DNA of 64,000 bases from Macrobrachium rosenbergii (GCF_040412425.1 NC_089792.1:19357090-19421089), one strand, 5' to 3'; shown: positions 1-11,350, counted from the stretch's first letter. Notes: generated by a model from the sequence alone, not told the origin. Numbers and translations are program-made.

Positions 1-275
1 CGGTGGTGTCTGGCCAAATTGAATTCATGTTGATAAATAGCATATTTCGTTTTCATTTGTTTCGCAGAATGAACATTACGATAACGTGGAAGGAAGTTCG
101 ATATAGCATAGTTAATGAAATAATTTTCTTCGGTAATCGTTTTGGCAAATAAAACGAAATTTTTTCTTTTGGTCGAGGGCAGTCCTGTAATCACGGCCCG
201 CTCTCCCAGGTCTTTGGTTTCACATTGTTTCCTTTCTCTTCTTATTATTCTCCTGATTGAAGTCAACAGTTCCTC

Positions 276-442
276 GTTAGGCGAGTCGATAGGAGTTGTG
301 GGACAGAATAAACGGACTCACAAGGCCCGAGTTCGAGTCTCCAGCCGGCAATGCAGATAATTAAGAATTAAAAGAGGAAATTTATTTCTGGTGATAGAAA
401 ATTAATTTCTCACTCTAATGTGGTTCGGATTCCACAATTCTT
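276..442 (+). repeat. 5' part of a tRNA-derived SINE (copy 1, truncated)
   Basis: This copy keeps a tRNA-like head with a Pol III B-box match (GAGTTCGAGTCTCC at 329-342). The shared body follows: ATTTATTTCTGGTGATAG, then TGTGGTTCGGATTCCACAAT. It stops abruptly at a 21-base T run (441-461). The second half of the element, present in the copies at 1089 and 59012, is missing. The head contains an insertion relative to the other copies. Confidence 0.75.
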
Positions 443-654
443 TTTTTTTTTTTTTTTTTTTGCATCTTTTATTCTGTCTCAAGTCATGCATTGCGTTCAT
501 CTAGTTTTTCATTCTGGATTTACTTCTTTCAAAATAAAATAAAGGTCTTTTACACTTTGAATTCATCACATTTGTGCAGGTAATACATCTCGTGGGTTAC
601 TGAATTACCAAAAGGTTTTTACGCATACCCTTTCTATCAATAACTACGTTGGAA

Positions 655-656
<2 letters not shown>

Positions 657-713
<57 letters not shown>
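657..713. repeat. (CT)n microsatellite
   Basis: Uninterrupted CT dinucleotide array of about 57 bp, ending in CTCCTTCTG. Confidence 0.98.
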
Positions 714-715
<2 letters not shown>

Positions 716-959
716 TCTGCGTAGCATTACCTTGTCTATATATAAATATACTGAATGATGTTTGCTAAAGCTGGAATCGAGAAAACTTACCCAGTCATAA
801 GCAGAACGTTACCATGAACCCCTTTCAAGTTACTCACGTGTTTGTAAAGCTTATCTCGACTCTTATATTCGAGATGTTTGGGACTTTGTAGAAGAAAATT
901 CAGAAAGGAGTAATGAAAATGTAGCTTTTATGCCTTATGCTATGTTGAGGAAAATAACT

Positions 960-960
<1 letters not shown>

Positions 961-1033
<73 letters not shown>
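961..1033. repeat. (GA)n microsatellite
   Basis: Uninterrupted GA array of 73 bp. It lies 250 bp from the (CT)n array at 657 and in the opposite sense, so the two could pair as an inverted repeat. Confidence 0.98.
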
Positions 1034-1035
<2 letters not shown>

Positions 1036-1088
1036 TTCTGTAGCAATTTTCAAAAATTTATTAAAGATGATGTTGATATATAAGCTGT

Positions 1089-1371
1089 ATTTGGACGGGT
1101 CGGTACCGTTCTCGGATAGCACTTTGCTGGCCCACGTTCGAGTCTCCGACCGGCCAATGAAGAATTAGAGGAATTTATTTCTGGTGATAGAAATTCATTT
1201 CTCGTTGTAATGTGGTTCGGATTCCACAATAAGCTGTAGGTCTCGTTGCTAGGTAACCAACTGGTTCTTAGCCACGTAAAACAATCTAATCCTTCGGGCC
1301 ATCCCTAGGAGGGCTGTTAATCAGCTCAGTGGTCTGGTTAAACTAAGGTATACTTGACTTTAACTTTTGTA
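1089..1371 (+). repeat. Full-length tRNA-derived SINE (copy 2)
   Basis: Same order of parts as the copy at 59012: tRNA-like head with B box (ACGTTCGAGTCTCC near 1134-1147), the CTGGTGATAGAAATT segment, TGTGGTTCGGATTCCACAATAA, the TTCTTAGCCACGTAAAA segment, then CAGCTCAGTGGTCTGGTTAAA and a tail TAAGGTATACTTGACTTTAA. I found no convincing target-site duplication, so this copy is probably older than the one at 59 kb. Confidence 0.85.
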
Positions 1372-2166
1372 ATCGCAGAGGCTGCCTTTATACAACACTG
1401 CTGCATTGAACTACTATTACTAAACTTGCTGTAACAAGCATTGAGTGGAAAGGTTTTCACGATTACCTGTTACTAACCGATAGCTATGAAGCTTTGGGTC
1501 ATGTAATTGTTGTACTAAACACTGGTATTATTTCTACTTACACGGGAATAAAATGCTCCTAACTTTGTGCCAAGAGTATAAATAAAAAAAGCAATTCATT
1601 TGGGAAACCATATCCCAGTTTGCTGTTACGCGATGAAAGTTTTTAATTGTATGGCAAGTCGAGTTGAAAAACGTTGTTTCAAAAAGTTCTTATTTTTCCA
1701 TAAAACGCTAATGTAAGGGATGCCGGTGTTTTGCCAGTGTTCGTTTAGGCATTTTAGGCAGCAAACGTGATTTCATATCCAGTCCATTCAGTGAATGGTC
1801 TGACAAAGTTAACTTTATTCTATTTGCAGACCAATTCCGGTTTTATTGCCAGAGTAAAATCTATTAAACTTGGGTTCTTTCCCATGCTACGTGAATTCAG
1901 TTTGCAGTATTTATTTTCTCCTTTGTTAATCGATTTATTGTTTTTTTTTAACTTACAGAATGGGAAAAAAATTAATCCTTGAGAGTGAATAACAAACAAC
2001 TGAGATAGGGTCGATTGAATTGATCTGATATATTATCAGTGATATCCCTTGCTATTTAGGGCAAAGGCTGCATTGCTATATGATTGAAACAATGCTTGCA
2101 AGAACATTTTTTGTTTTCATCGTATATTGAGGTTAGTTTAGATCTTTGGTGAAAATAGGTCAACGT

Positions 2167-2169
<3 letters not shown>
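1372..2169. other. AT-rich intergenic sequence, nothing recognised
   Basis: About 800 bp with only short chance open frames. No repeat family, splice-bounded exon or RNA gene was recognised. Confidence 0.5.
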
Positions 2170-2252
<83 letters not shown>

Positions 2253-2272
2253 ATACTGTATGTATGTGTATA

Positions 2273-2338
<66 letters not shown>
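2170..2338. repeat. Compound (AT)n-(GT)n-(AT)n microsatellite
   Basis: About 70 bp of AT, a short GT run (2241-2252), then a second AT run to 2338. The 'YIYIYI' reading frames across it are artefacts of the repeat. Confidence 0.97.
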
Positions 2339-2340
<2 letters not shown>

Positions 2341-2469
2341 CTATTTATCACATCACCGTGATTCATATACAATCAGAAAGCTACAAACGTATATATATAT
2401 AATATATATTCATATATATGTATATACTGTATATATATTTGTAAAGAGGCGACGGATAATCAGATGAAA

Positions 2470-2870
2470 CATCTGGGATCTGGGCTAACAAAGGGTGAAG
2501 GAGAGATGAAATTCGAAGAAATTGACTGGTATAGATTAAGAATTCGTGTAGAGATCGATGCGTCCCAGAAGGCTATCGTCCACCAGATCTGGAAGCCCCC
2601 AAAAGTCCTGTTCTGGAAACAAGAATGGAAAAGATAATTGGGATCTGATGCTAACAAACCCAGGATCCACTGAAATTCGGAAATTGACTGGTATAGATTA
2701 AGAACTCGCGTAGAGATCGATGCGTCCCATTTATGAAGGCTGAAACCCCTGGAGTCCTTTTCTGGAAACAAGAATGGAAATAATTGTATTGATGCTACTG
2801 GTACCAACTAGGGCCGACGGCGTATTTATGAAGGCTGAAAGGATCTGGACTATTTTTGTATTGAGAATAC
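2470..2870 (-). repeat. Tandem repeat with 162-bp unit, about 2.4 copies
   Basis: The segment starting ATTGACTGGTATAGATTAAG occurs at 2521 and again at 2683, an offset of 162 bp. The flanking segments (GGATCTG..CTAACAAA and TCTGGAAACAAGAATGGAAA) repeat in the same order, and a partial third unit follows to about 2870. The minus strand stays open for 115 codons (2807-2460), and the unit is a multiple of three, so WDASISTR(V/I)LNLYQSIS is repeated in frame. No known protein is recognised. Confidence 0.8.

Positions 2871-2873
<3 letters not shown>

Positions 2874-2913
<40 letters not shown>
2874..2913. repeat. (GA)n microsatellite
   Basis: 40-bp GA array directly after the 162-bp tandem repeat. 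Confidence 0.97.
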
Positions 2914-2916
<3 letters not shown>

Positions 2917-3071
2917 GAATGGTTGCATAACATTTTGGCTTATAGCATATGATGATGCGATGAGAACGAAGTCAAAGCTCCGCTTTGTAACAGTAAAGCA
3001 AATAATAATGAGTGTTGTAATGGAAGAAAAAATTACATAAATTTAACGCATGTTACATATTTTAAGCAAGA

Positions 3072-3078
<7 letters not shown>

Positions 3079-3125
<47 letters not shown>
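3079..3125. repeat. (GA)n microsatellite
   Basis: 47-bp GA array preceded by a short A run. Confidence 0.97.
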
Positions 3126-3127
<2 letters not shown>

Positions 3128-3251
3128 GATAAATCTGACCATAAATGTACGAAAAAATGTCAATGCATTGCATGGGCAAAAAAATAGAATAGTCAGCAGG
3201 TAAAGGTTGAAAGAGGTAGTGAATATTGTTTTGGCTTTTTGATAGAGAGCC

Positions 3252-3252
<1 letters not shown>

Positions 3253-3345
<93 letters not shown>

Positions 3346-3349
3346 TTCT

Positions 3350-3424
<75 letters not shown>

Positions 3425-3430
3425 TATATT
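3253..3430. repeat. Long interrupted (TA)n array
   Basis: About 90 bp of pure TA followed by imperfect TA/TGTG segments. Confidence 0.97.
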
Positions 3431-5441
3431 GTTTTTCTCTAAAATCCCATGTTAATAGAAATATCTTAATATTAGTTTTTATGAATTTGCGCCTTCATAA
3501 TGTAGCCTACTTGCATATGCTGTAAACCGTTTTAGTGTGGTCTAGAATCAAACGCTCTTACTTTCTGTTTCAGCCTGCTTGATTTCACCCACGCTGTATG
3601 CAAATGAGTATTATGAGGTGACTCAACTTTGTATATGGAGCTCAACCAGCAGTTATCTTAAACTGTGACTCGCTCGCATTGCGGCAGTGAATACCATTTG
3701 GTTCACACAACTGAGAAGTTGTACTGAGGCGCATAGGAACGCGATGAAATGTTTCTGGAACATTGAGGAGTGTTATTCTTCCCATTTTAGTTATTGAATT
3801 ACTCTGTTATAACGTGATTTTATACTCTGGTTTTTGGAAAATTCAGATTAGAAATTTTTGTCCTATTTCGAGTTTGATGCTCTCCCTCTCCCTCTCCCTC
3901 TCATTGTGTCAGTTGCACAAATTTCTATAAGAACGTCTTTCTTAAATCTGGTCTGAAAAATGCAAACAATTTTTTTCTATTTTTCAATGGATGTGGAAAT
4001 ATTTTCTTGTTATTTTACTTTGCCTGTAATTCATGTATACTTGCATGTAGAAGTGACATAATTTTCCATGCTTAGAATTAATTGAACCTGTGATATGTTA
4101 ATTTTTTACATGTGTAAAATCAATTACCTTTATAATCCAGGTCCTCAGTTCAATTCGTCTTAGTCTTAGGAAAGAAAATGCATTTAATAGAAATATTTCG
4201 CATTTTGTTTTTCTGAAACGTTTGCATAATATTTTCATACTACTACAAAACTGTCATTTAGTGGTAAGTCTGATATGTATGTAGAATCAAGTTGTTGTAA
4301 GTTTTCCGATGATTCTTTAAACGAAATTAATCTTAAAAAAAGTTCTGAAATTATATATATATTTTTTTTCCAGGAATTCCCTTACCTTCACTTTTTTCTT
4401 TTATTAAAACGACTTTTTCGTAAACAAGTATCATCCGATTGTTTTCGAGATCAAATTCATTCATACCGCATGAAAAACCATTAAAAACGATATTTCAGCT
4501 CCACGTAAAACTCTTTGTGACGGTAAAAGATATATGGTACATCTTTTTGAAATGAAACTGTATTCGTGGAAGTTAAATGAAAAGCGAAAAATAAAAGAGA
4601 TATCTATATAGATTTTCAAATAAAACCGTACAGCTGCCCCATAAAAATTGGTGTGGCGCGAAGCAAACAACCTCTCATTTTTCTGCAACCGATTACACAA
4701 CGAGGAAATTAACATTGGATATGTAAACTGCAAAGACCTTTGTATTCAAGTCCATCGCCCAGGAACCTGTTGATCTCAGCCTGCCTGCTGCGTACAGGAA
4801 TGCAGTGATTGCCTTACAAGTGGCCAGGTCATCCTCAAGGAAAATGAGGATGACATGAGTCCGATGGAAATTAAATTTTCACATCCATATGAAGTGATCA
4901 CCAAAATGGAGGAAGCCATCAACGGGGTAACACCGGTCCTCCAGCATCCTTCGGTTGCAAAGTTTCCAGCTCTTCATTGCCTACAGTAGATGGCGGATCC
5001 CCTCAGAAGAGAAACTCTTCTTGGAAAACCCCATAGGCGTCATTGCATGGCAAGAAACCATCCTGTGGTATCTCAGATTCAGTCGAAGACGACTTCAGAA
5101 CCTTCTCAACTTTACTGATGTCAGTTACGGAACAATCAGCGCAAGGCACCCAAAAGGTGGCATGTCTTTTTATGGCATAGATCACTCGGGAAATTTATGA
5201 AAATGTTTTTATTGGAAAAGACGATTATTAAGGCCATCAAGATCCTAATTTTTAACAAATGCATGAGCCTAACATATTGCAGCCATTTTATGTTTGCGAC
5301 ATGTGGTGTTACTATCGTTATTTTTTCATTACTACGTTTCCATTATAATTACGCTCTGCAGTGTCAGTGCAGCTGTTCATATGTTTAGTGATGCCTCTTC
5401 TGCACCTACATACGCAAATGACGTGGAGCTGAAGCAAAGTC
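3431..5441. other. AT-rich intergenic sequence with a TCCCTC hexanucleotide run
   Basis: A short CTCCCT hexanucleotide array lies at 3880-3902. Between about 4800 and 5200 the composition is less AT-rich and frames on both strands stay open for 60-80 codons with breaks. This may be a fossil coding segment, but I could not assign a family. Nothing else is supported. Confidence 0.4.

Positions 5442-5478
<37 letters not shown>
5442..5478. repeat. (ATT)n microsatellite
   Basis: 37-bp trinucleotide array. Confidence 0.97.
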
Positions 5479-6096
5479 TTTGCAACTCTTTCTACGTGGC
5501 TGAAGGGATGTCAGTCAAACTTGATATGACCTTCACCATGACCTTAATGGTAACAGAACTTGCCACGCTGGCCTTTTTTTTCCATAAATCTTGCTCTGCT
5601 GCAGGGAGTTCACTCAAACTTAGTGCAACACTAGACCGCCATAAATCTGTTTTTCTGTCCGTCTATCAGCGTATCTTGTCTAATTTACCTTCTCCCTTTA
5701 ACTCTTCTCTCACTGGGTGAGCATGATTGGAGATTACCATGTGTTTGCCTAATTTCTTTAGGTGGGATAATCAAAGAAAGTTGTTGAAGGGGTCTGCATG
5801 AGACTTACACTGCGTCAGCGATTCTCTCAGAAAGGTATCTTTTTATTTGGATGTTTAACAAGTGTTGTCAAGTGTAGAGGCAAAGCAACATATTTTATGA
5901 CAATGTCTCACCCCTTTAGGAAGCCATTATGTAAGGTCTTATAATAATAATACGAAATACATTTTGAAAATCGGTTGAAGTAGCCAATTAGAATACTTAA
6001 TTAAGTACACCCGGGACAAGAGCGCATTTTCATGACATAAACATTATTTTTTACAGAGAAATTATTTTCCAAAGTAATTGTCATATTAAGTGCCTA

Positions 6097-6099
<3 letters not shown>
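5479..6099. other. Intergenic sequence, nothing recognised
   Basis: About 620 bp of AT-rich sequence without a recognisable feature. Confidence 0.5.

Positions 6100-6170
<71 letters not shown>
6100..6170. repeat. (GA)n microsatellite
   Basis: 71-bp GA array. On the minus strand it lies just beyond the end of the Penelope-like fossil. Confidence 0.98.
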
Positions 6171-6173
<3 letters not shown>

Positions 6174-6339
6174 AAAATATCTTGTTGTTTAGAAGGGTGA
6201 TGCTTTTGAGATATTTGTGATTGTACAGTGAAAAAATAATCCTTACGAGTTGTCGTGTGAGAATAAAGAGGGATTACTGCTACTGTTTCAGTTTGATTCA
6301 AATATTTGACTTTCTTATGTACAGAAGATGAAGTCGCTT

Positions 6340-6990
6340 TCTTCTTTCATCTAGACAAACTATCATTATCTTAAGCCCACTGATTTTCCAATTTGGCCAA
6401 TATGAAAGTTGTCACAAGACTTCCACTGGATTTGAGATACACATCCTTTAGTGTTGTTGAGAGAGTTCTTTGAAAGAAGGTTGTTTCATTGTATTTAAGC
6501 TCTTAAATCCCTGTGAACTCGAAAGTTTTTAACAGATGGAGATTATCATTGAAATGATTGATATATGGTAGTATAAGCAGGTATTTGTGCTGGACGTTCT
6601 ATGTTGTTATCATAAAAATCCTTTGTTTTCGCTCTTAATGCATTGTCTAATTCAGAATCAGGATAATTTAATTTCTTGCCTTTATTCTTAATATCTGTTT
6701 CATCATCAACACGTAATACTCTTAAAAACATGGATATAAAAACTGATTTCTTTATTGCTCTGGTCAGAATTAAGATTTACAAAGTCATAATTATTAGTGG
6801 GTTTGCTCTACACACTATATTTAAACCCATTATTAATTCTTTGCATTAGGCAGTGCAAAAACGAAAGGTTACCGTCATTTTCTGTTTTCATAATGAATTT
6901 TATTGTTGGGACCAATTCAGGTAATTCACCAAAGAAGTTAAATTTACATTTTCGTTCCATGGCCAAAATTACGGGCTGCTCTGTGAGAAA
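6340..6990 (-). pseudogene. Penelope-like retroelement fossil (RT thumb to GIY-YIG)
   Basis: Read on the minus strand, three pieces appear in the order expected of a Penelope-like element ORF. (1) About 6990-6800: end of the reverse transcriptase, with VPTIKFIMKTENDGNLSFLH and then INNGFKYSV. An in-frame stop replaces a residue just before KPTNNYDFVN (near 6808). (2) 6731-6546: MFLRVLRVDD..., with a region like the family's 'Y-P-D-x-x-hydrophobic' helix (KLNYPDSELDNA) and AKTKDFYDNN. (3) About 6425-6372, after frameshifts: KSCDNFHIGQIGKSVGLR, which aligns with the conserved CxxC..YIGQTGK core of the GIY-YIG endonuclease. The catalytic RT core (YxDD) and the 5' half are absent. It is a truncated, frameshifted relic with no expected function. 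The family is inferred from motif order, not from a search. Confidence 0.75.
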
Positions 6991-7399
6991 GAGTCCATCC
7001 TGGCTTAGTACCAACTTAATCTCAAACCACAGTAATAATAACAATGGAAACAGTAAGGCTTCTTGAACCCTTAAGAAATAGGCTCTTTTGAGGCTGTATC
7101 ATTATGAAGAACCTGAAAGTGTATCTTTGAGGGTAAAGTGTGGAAACATTAAAAAAAGTGTCGTAACAACAGCCGCCATGGAATCACTTATGTCATGAAG
7201 GAATGCACTGAATCATGGAAACAGTGATTTTTCTTCTTGGACCACAACTTTGAAAAAACTTGTAAAATTCTGTTTCCGTAATTTGTACTTTTAATCATTA
7301 TTTGACCGTGAAACCTATAAAGTAAAGCCCTCATTAAATACGACCCAAGAAGTTCTCTTCCTACCCACCAGCATTAGACGACCTACTTTGCAAAGACCT

Positions 7400-7952
7400 G
7401 CAACAGACACCATGGGAAGCAACACTCCCGGCCCTGCGATGCAAGATCCAGCGAGCCACCCGGCGACCAATGAAAATATTCGAAGGATAATACCAGGCAA
7501 TGACGTCACGCAACGTCACGCACCAACCCCGCCGGTCGGCGAGACTACTGTACAGCAGCGCGACTATCAATTTTGAGATTTTGGCCTGAAGAAATTTCTC
7601 GCCACCCAATAAGCGACCCGCAGTTCGCCTCAGCCAATCAGAAGTCAGCATGCTGACCATCGCGTATATAAAGGGTAGGACCCAGCACGAACACGAACAG
7701 CAGTTTACTCCTGCCCCTTGCCGTGAACATGATCAGTAGTATCCGAGAGAAACGTTGACCTAACGCACTTATAGTTGATTTAACAACTACCTACCTGGGA
7801 AAACTCTACGGACCATGATCCCCAGACTTCAGTTACCGGACGACCCTTGTATGCTTCAGAAATAAATTGTATCCTGATTTACGACTATCTTCCTCTTCTG
7901 AAATGACAAGTATCGGAGAGTTACTAGCGCAATGCAGTAACCAAGAAAATTC

Positions 7953-7986
<34 letters not shown>

Positions 7987-7990
7987 GCTT
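7400..7990 (+). promoter_or_regulatory. Promoter/LTR-like module: CRE, CCAAT, TATA, poly(A) signal
   Basis: This block is clearly GC-richer than its surroundings. It contains a perfect CRE palindrome TGACGTCA (7501-7508) followed by a second CGTCACG, CCAAT motifs (7606-7610 and 7634-7638), a strong TATA box TATATAAAGG (7665-7674) and an AATAAA (7861-7866) about 190 bp after the TATA box. No ORF longer than about 15 codons starts from the ATGs just downstream (7730, 7815). A TATA box with a poly(A) signal so soon after it, and no coding frame, is the usual arrangement of an LTR (U3-R-U5). A solo LTR is therefore my first reading and a gene promoter the second. I could not fix the element's ends or a target-site duplication. 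Confidence 0.45.
7955..7986. repeat. (ATT)n microsatellite
   Basis: 32-bp trinucleotide array at the 3' side of the LTR-like module. Confidence 0.95.
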
Positions 7991-9700
7991 GTTTGAACGA
8001 TCTGCCACCAATATCAGGCCTGTATTATCAGTGTTATTAAAAGTGTTTCGAAAATTTGATGGATTATCGAGTACGGCGGAAAACTTTGTGTACCCCACAA
8101 TGTTTGTAATCAGTCCCTTTAATTCCACGTTCATTTGTTTGTTAAAAAATTAGAGCGCTTGGTGGAATAGAAGGTAGATACCAAAACTACTCTATTTTGG
8201 ATAGTGTTATTATTTATTTTGCTTGAACTTCTGCTTTTATCGAACTGTCAGCAATCATTTGAAAAGCTTTGCATGAAATAAGAGAAAATAATCTTATCTC
8301 CTCGAATGCACGTTCCGTTTGTTCATGTCACGTCGTCCAAGGGAGACGTCCGTTTTCATGGTATGGATTTTATTCCTCACTCCTAACAAAATGGAAAGAT
8401 TCTGAGGGAAAACTTGAGATAAAAGCAGAATAATTACGCTCTCCCTGACTCATTACTTATCTCTCTAATTTTGCTCGCGATAGTCTTGTCAGTACCGTAA
8501 TCTTGCGAGAAATTTATCGTGACTGCAATCAGGAGTTTCTGAAAAATAAGTCCAGTTCTTGTGTTTGTTCGTTCCCTACTGCTATAATTACTAGGAAAGG
8601 CTATTAGTAAATCGTTTTTAATATTAGTTTAACCAGTTTAACCAATCAGATGAGTTGATTATTAAAGGGTAGGCCCAAAGGGATGATACTTGTTTGTACA
8701 TGTTTGATCTTATAAATAGATTGAATAATATAAATTTCATGGCTGAACAATCTAAAATTGTTGAGGTTTCTGACAAAATTCCTTAGAGGTATTAATTTCC
8801 AAGACTCGATATTCGTTGTTAGTAGAAAGTTGGACATTGACGTGAAACTTGATTAACTGTTAAGGGTTGTTTTGAAGTGTGGGATTGGGTCATGTGGATT
8901 ATTCATAAAATGCGTGTAGGGCAAAGAGTATGAAAATGCATTATGTATCACAATGTTTTTTCGGGATTTTCCTTGAGAGAAGAGGATGCTGAATTACGTA
9001 CACTTCCACATCTAAACTTACTGCAGAGAATTGAGTCTGATAGCCCCATTTCAGGTTCCTTGCTCTTTGCAGAGAGTGGGTGGATAGGGACTGGCGGTCA
9101 TGTGTCTGGCGTTTATCGTTCAGAGACGGTAGCCCGTTCTTACATCCAGGCCCAGAGTTGTTTGACACTACTATGAAGACCAACAGCGTAGTAAACATGT
9201 TACGGCCTTAAGGAGTACTTAGAAAATTCTTCTCCGAGTGGCTTGCTTCTTACACTTACCCTTCCTCAGGGAATTTGTACCCTACCTATACTAAATTACT
9301 TTCTCCTTCGTTAATTATGTTGTAGTACAATTACAGTTTTTCATCTGTCTTGCATGCTTCTGACGCTTCGTTAAAGATTTGTAAGAAAGCAAAGAATTAA
9401 CCTACCACTTTATTACCGATTTCCAACTAATTTTATAGTTAAAGCGTAGTGCATTATGTTTATTTTATGTTTTTCTATACGTTTTTTTAATTTTCCACAT
9501 ATTTGGCTAATATTGCCAGCTCTTTTTTTTTTACCATTTCTGTAGTTGTTATATCTGCACCTTTAATGATTTGGTACCGTCCATGGGCTTTCATATATCC
9601 AAATGATCACGTAGGGTGAATCCATTTCCCTTTGGTGTATGAAAATACTATATGCGTGTAACCATTTTGAATATTACAAACAAGGGCATGTATGCATACA
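7987..9700. other. Intergenic sequence, nothing firmly supported
   Basis: 1.7 kb of AT-rich sequence. A 77-codon plus-strand frame at 8943-9176 overlaps an 85-codon minus-strand frame at 8941-9198. Neither shows splice signals, repeats or a recognisable domain. Confidence 0.45.
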
Positions 9701-9707
9701 TACATAC

Positions 9708-9754
9708 GTTATATATATGTATATGTGTACACACGCATATATATACATATTATA

Positions 9755-9837
<83 letters not shown>

Positions 9838-9880
9838 TATACTGTATATATATACTGTATATATATGTGTGTGTGTGTTT
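9708..9880. repeat. (AT)n/(GT)n microsatellite
   Basis: Pure TA core of about 80 bp flanked by imperfect TATATG, TATACTGTATA and GTGTGT stretches. Confidence 0.97.
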
Positions 9881-10005
9881 GTGTGAGTGTGCAGGTGTTT
9901 AGAGGAGAGAGGCCTAACACAACTAAATATTTTTTTACATACCGTATTTCACAATGTTTTGTTTGAATGTAATCAATAACAATTCATGTCTTTCTTTTTT
10001 TACAG

Positions 10006-10088
10006 GTAGGCTTCACATCATATTTCTGGGACAGTTACCTTTCTTATTCGAGTAACAACTTGCGGACGTTTCTCCTTTGTAATATAAG
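10006..10088 (+). CDS. Candidate internal coding exon, 83 bp, unknown protein
   Basis: The segment has a strong acceptor (CTTTCTTTTTTTACAG, ending at 10005) and a strong donor (AAG|GTAAGG at 10088/10089). Of the three plus-strand frames only one is open: it starts GTA GGC TTC and reads VGFTSYFWDSYL, then SYSSNNLRTFLLCNI, with two bases left over (AG). The other two frames have stops. The protein family is not recognised. The two leftover bases fit the one-base start phase of the candidate terminal exon at 21707, so they could be exons of one gene; chance agreement is one in three. Short splice-bounded segments also arise by chance, so this is tentative. Confidence 0.25.
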
Positions 10089-10690
10089 GTAAGGTATGTG
10101 AAATGTACAGGTTGTTTTTTTCATTTAATACACGTATTCTGAGCTGAATGATCCTAATTTTTGAAATGTGAGTGCTGTCAGGTCTTCAGAGTATACAATA
10201 CATGATATTATATCTGGTTTAACTTTAGTGATTGTTTTTTTAAATTCCATTTCCCTTGCGGAGCTTATGCTTTGTAAAATTTTTTTAAGAATCCATGATG
10301 AAAGGGCTTGAAATTTTATGGGACAAAACTATTTAAAATTTAAAATTTCTTAGGAACTCCCTTTGTTTTTTATTTAATTTTATCTCGTATTGATTGCTGG
10401 AGTTATTTTTGAAATACTGTTAGTTAAATATAGTAAGTTGATTCCCTACTTCTTCTTCGGATGTTGAAATTATTGATGTGAATCGATAACCATAGTTTTC
10501 GCTACGACAAATCCCGTAGTGATCTGACCCTCATACACTCAGCGACTATTGGCTTTGATTTCGATTAATTTAGATATGACTGAAACAGGACTCAACGACA
10601 CTATTTCAATGATGATCTCCGATCATCTAACGATCTTAGCCTCAACGAAGATTTCATTCAGTGTGAACTTGGCGTCATCTTTCGAATAGA
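10089..10690. other. Intergenic or intronic sequence, nothing recognised
   Basis: About 600 bp with no repeat or coding signal I could support. Confidence 0.4.
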
Positions 10691-10691
10691 T

Positions 10692-10840
10692 ATCAGCATT
10701 AGCACTTGGAGCGGCTGCTGCAGTAGCTCATCTCAAGGACAGGATAGGTAAAACGAAGAGAAAAAGGAGGAAGTGGGTTCAAGAGTAGCTGATAAAAAGA
10801 AATGAGCTATATCCTGATGCTATAATTGCTGTGGGCTGAC
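10692..10840 (+). pseudogene. Possible Harbinger-type transposase N-terminal fossil
   Basis: Translation gives ISALALGAAAAVAHL, then RIGKTKRKRRKWVQE, a stop codon in place of one residue, then LIKRNELYPDA. A basic KRKRR cluster followed by W-V and a 'RR-x-x-x-G/E-x-Y' style segment resembles the start of PIF/Harbinger-derived nucleases, where a K/R-rich stretch leads into W(V/M)xxx(L)xxR. The DDE catalytic region is not found downstream. This is a weak, short match from memory. Confidence 0.3.
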
Positions 10841-11059
10841 CTGCAGTTATTGATCTTTTTTGACTACTGAAACGTTAGTTGATAACTCGTCCTTCTCCTT
10901 TAACTTGGCGAGTATAATTATGTAGGTGTTAGTCTTCGTTCCATTATCACTATAATCTTTGGATTTCACTTTCCAAAGACAAGATTGTTCTTTATGCTAT
11001 TCAACAGAATTACTCCAGAATTATTTACCACTTGCGGTCGTTATGTTCTATATAGACTA

Positions 11060-11350
11060 TACCCTACAAGATGCGTGTTTGGCTCAAGAGTTGGTAAGCT
11101 ACTGGAGAGCGGGTTCACGTTCTAAACCTCCACACTGCTGGCTGGAGTTCGATACGACCGAAAATAAATAAGAGCGTTTACCTGATGCTGCTAAAATTCA
11201 TTTCTCGCTTCCCGTTAAATTCCGATCAGCTGGTCCCCCACTTTTGCTAGGTAACCAGTTGGTTCTCAGTTACTTAAAAACCGATGATCTTTGCAATTAT
11301 CGTTTTGTACTAGGAGTCTTTAATCAGCTCTCAGTGGTCTACTTGTTTTA
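11060..11350 (+). repeat. Degenerate SINE (copy 3)
   Basis: It contains a decayed B box (GGAGTTCGATACGACC near 11142), then AAATTCATTTCTCGC. Further on come TTGCTAGGTAACCAGTTGGT, TTCTCAGTTACTTAAAA and AATCAGCTCTCAGTGGTCTA. The order of parts matches the copies at 1089 and 59012, but many substitutions indicate an old insertion. Confidence 0.7.

Noticed and set aside
657..1033. CT and GA arrays in opposite orientation as an inverted-repeat transposon
   Set aside because: Independent microsatellites of complementary sequence are common here; no other terminal structure is present.
940..1122. Open frames of alternating Ser-Leu or Glu-Arg over CT and GA arrays (also at 6086, 17408, 20577, 25657, 35079, 47455, 58025, 62683)
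   Set aside because: Dinucleotide arrays are open in all frames; the frames end soon after the array.
2146..2467. Open frames of alternating Ile-Tyr (YIYIYI) on both strands, here and over every TA array
   Set aside because: They are translations of (TA)n, with no independent evidence for coding.
8941..9198. Overlapping 77- and 85-codon frames on opposite strands
   Set aside because: Both strands are open over the same bases with no splice signals or motifs; likely chance in a slightly GC-richer patch.
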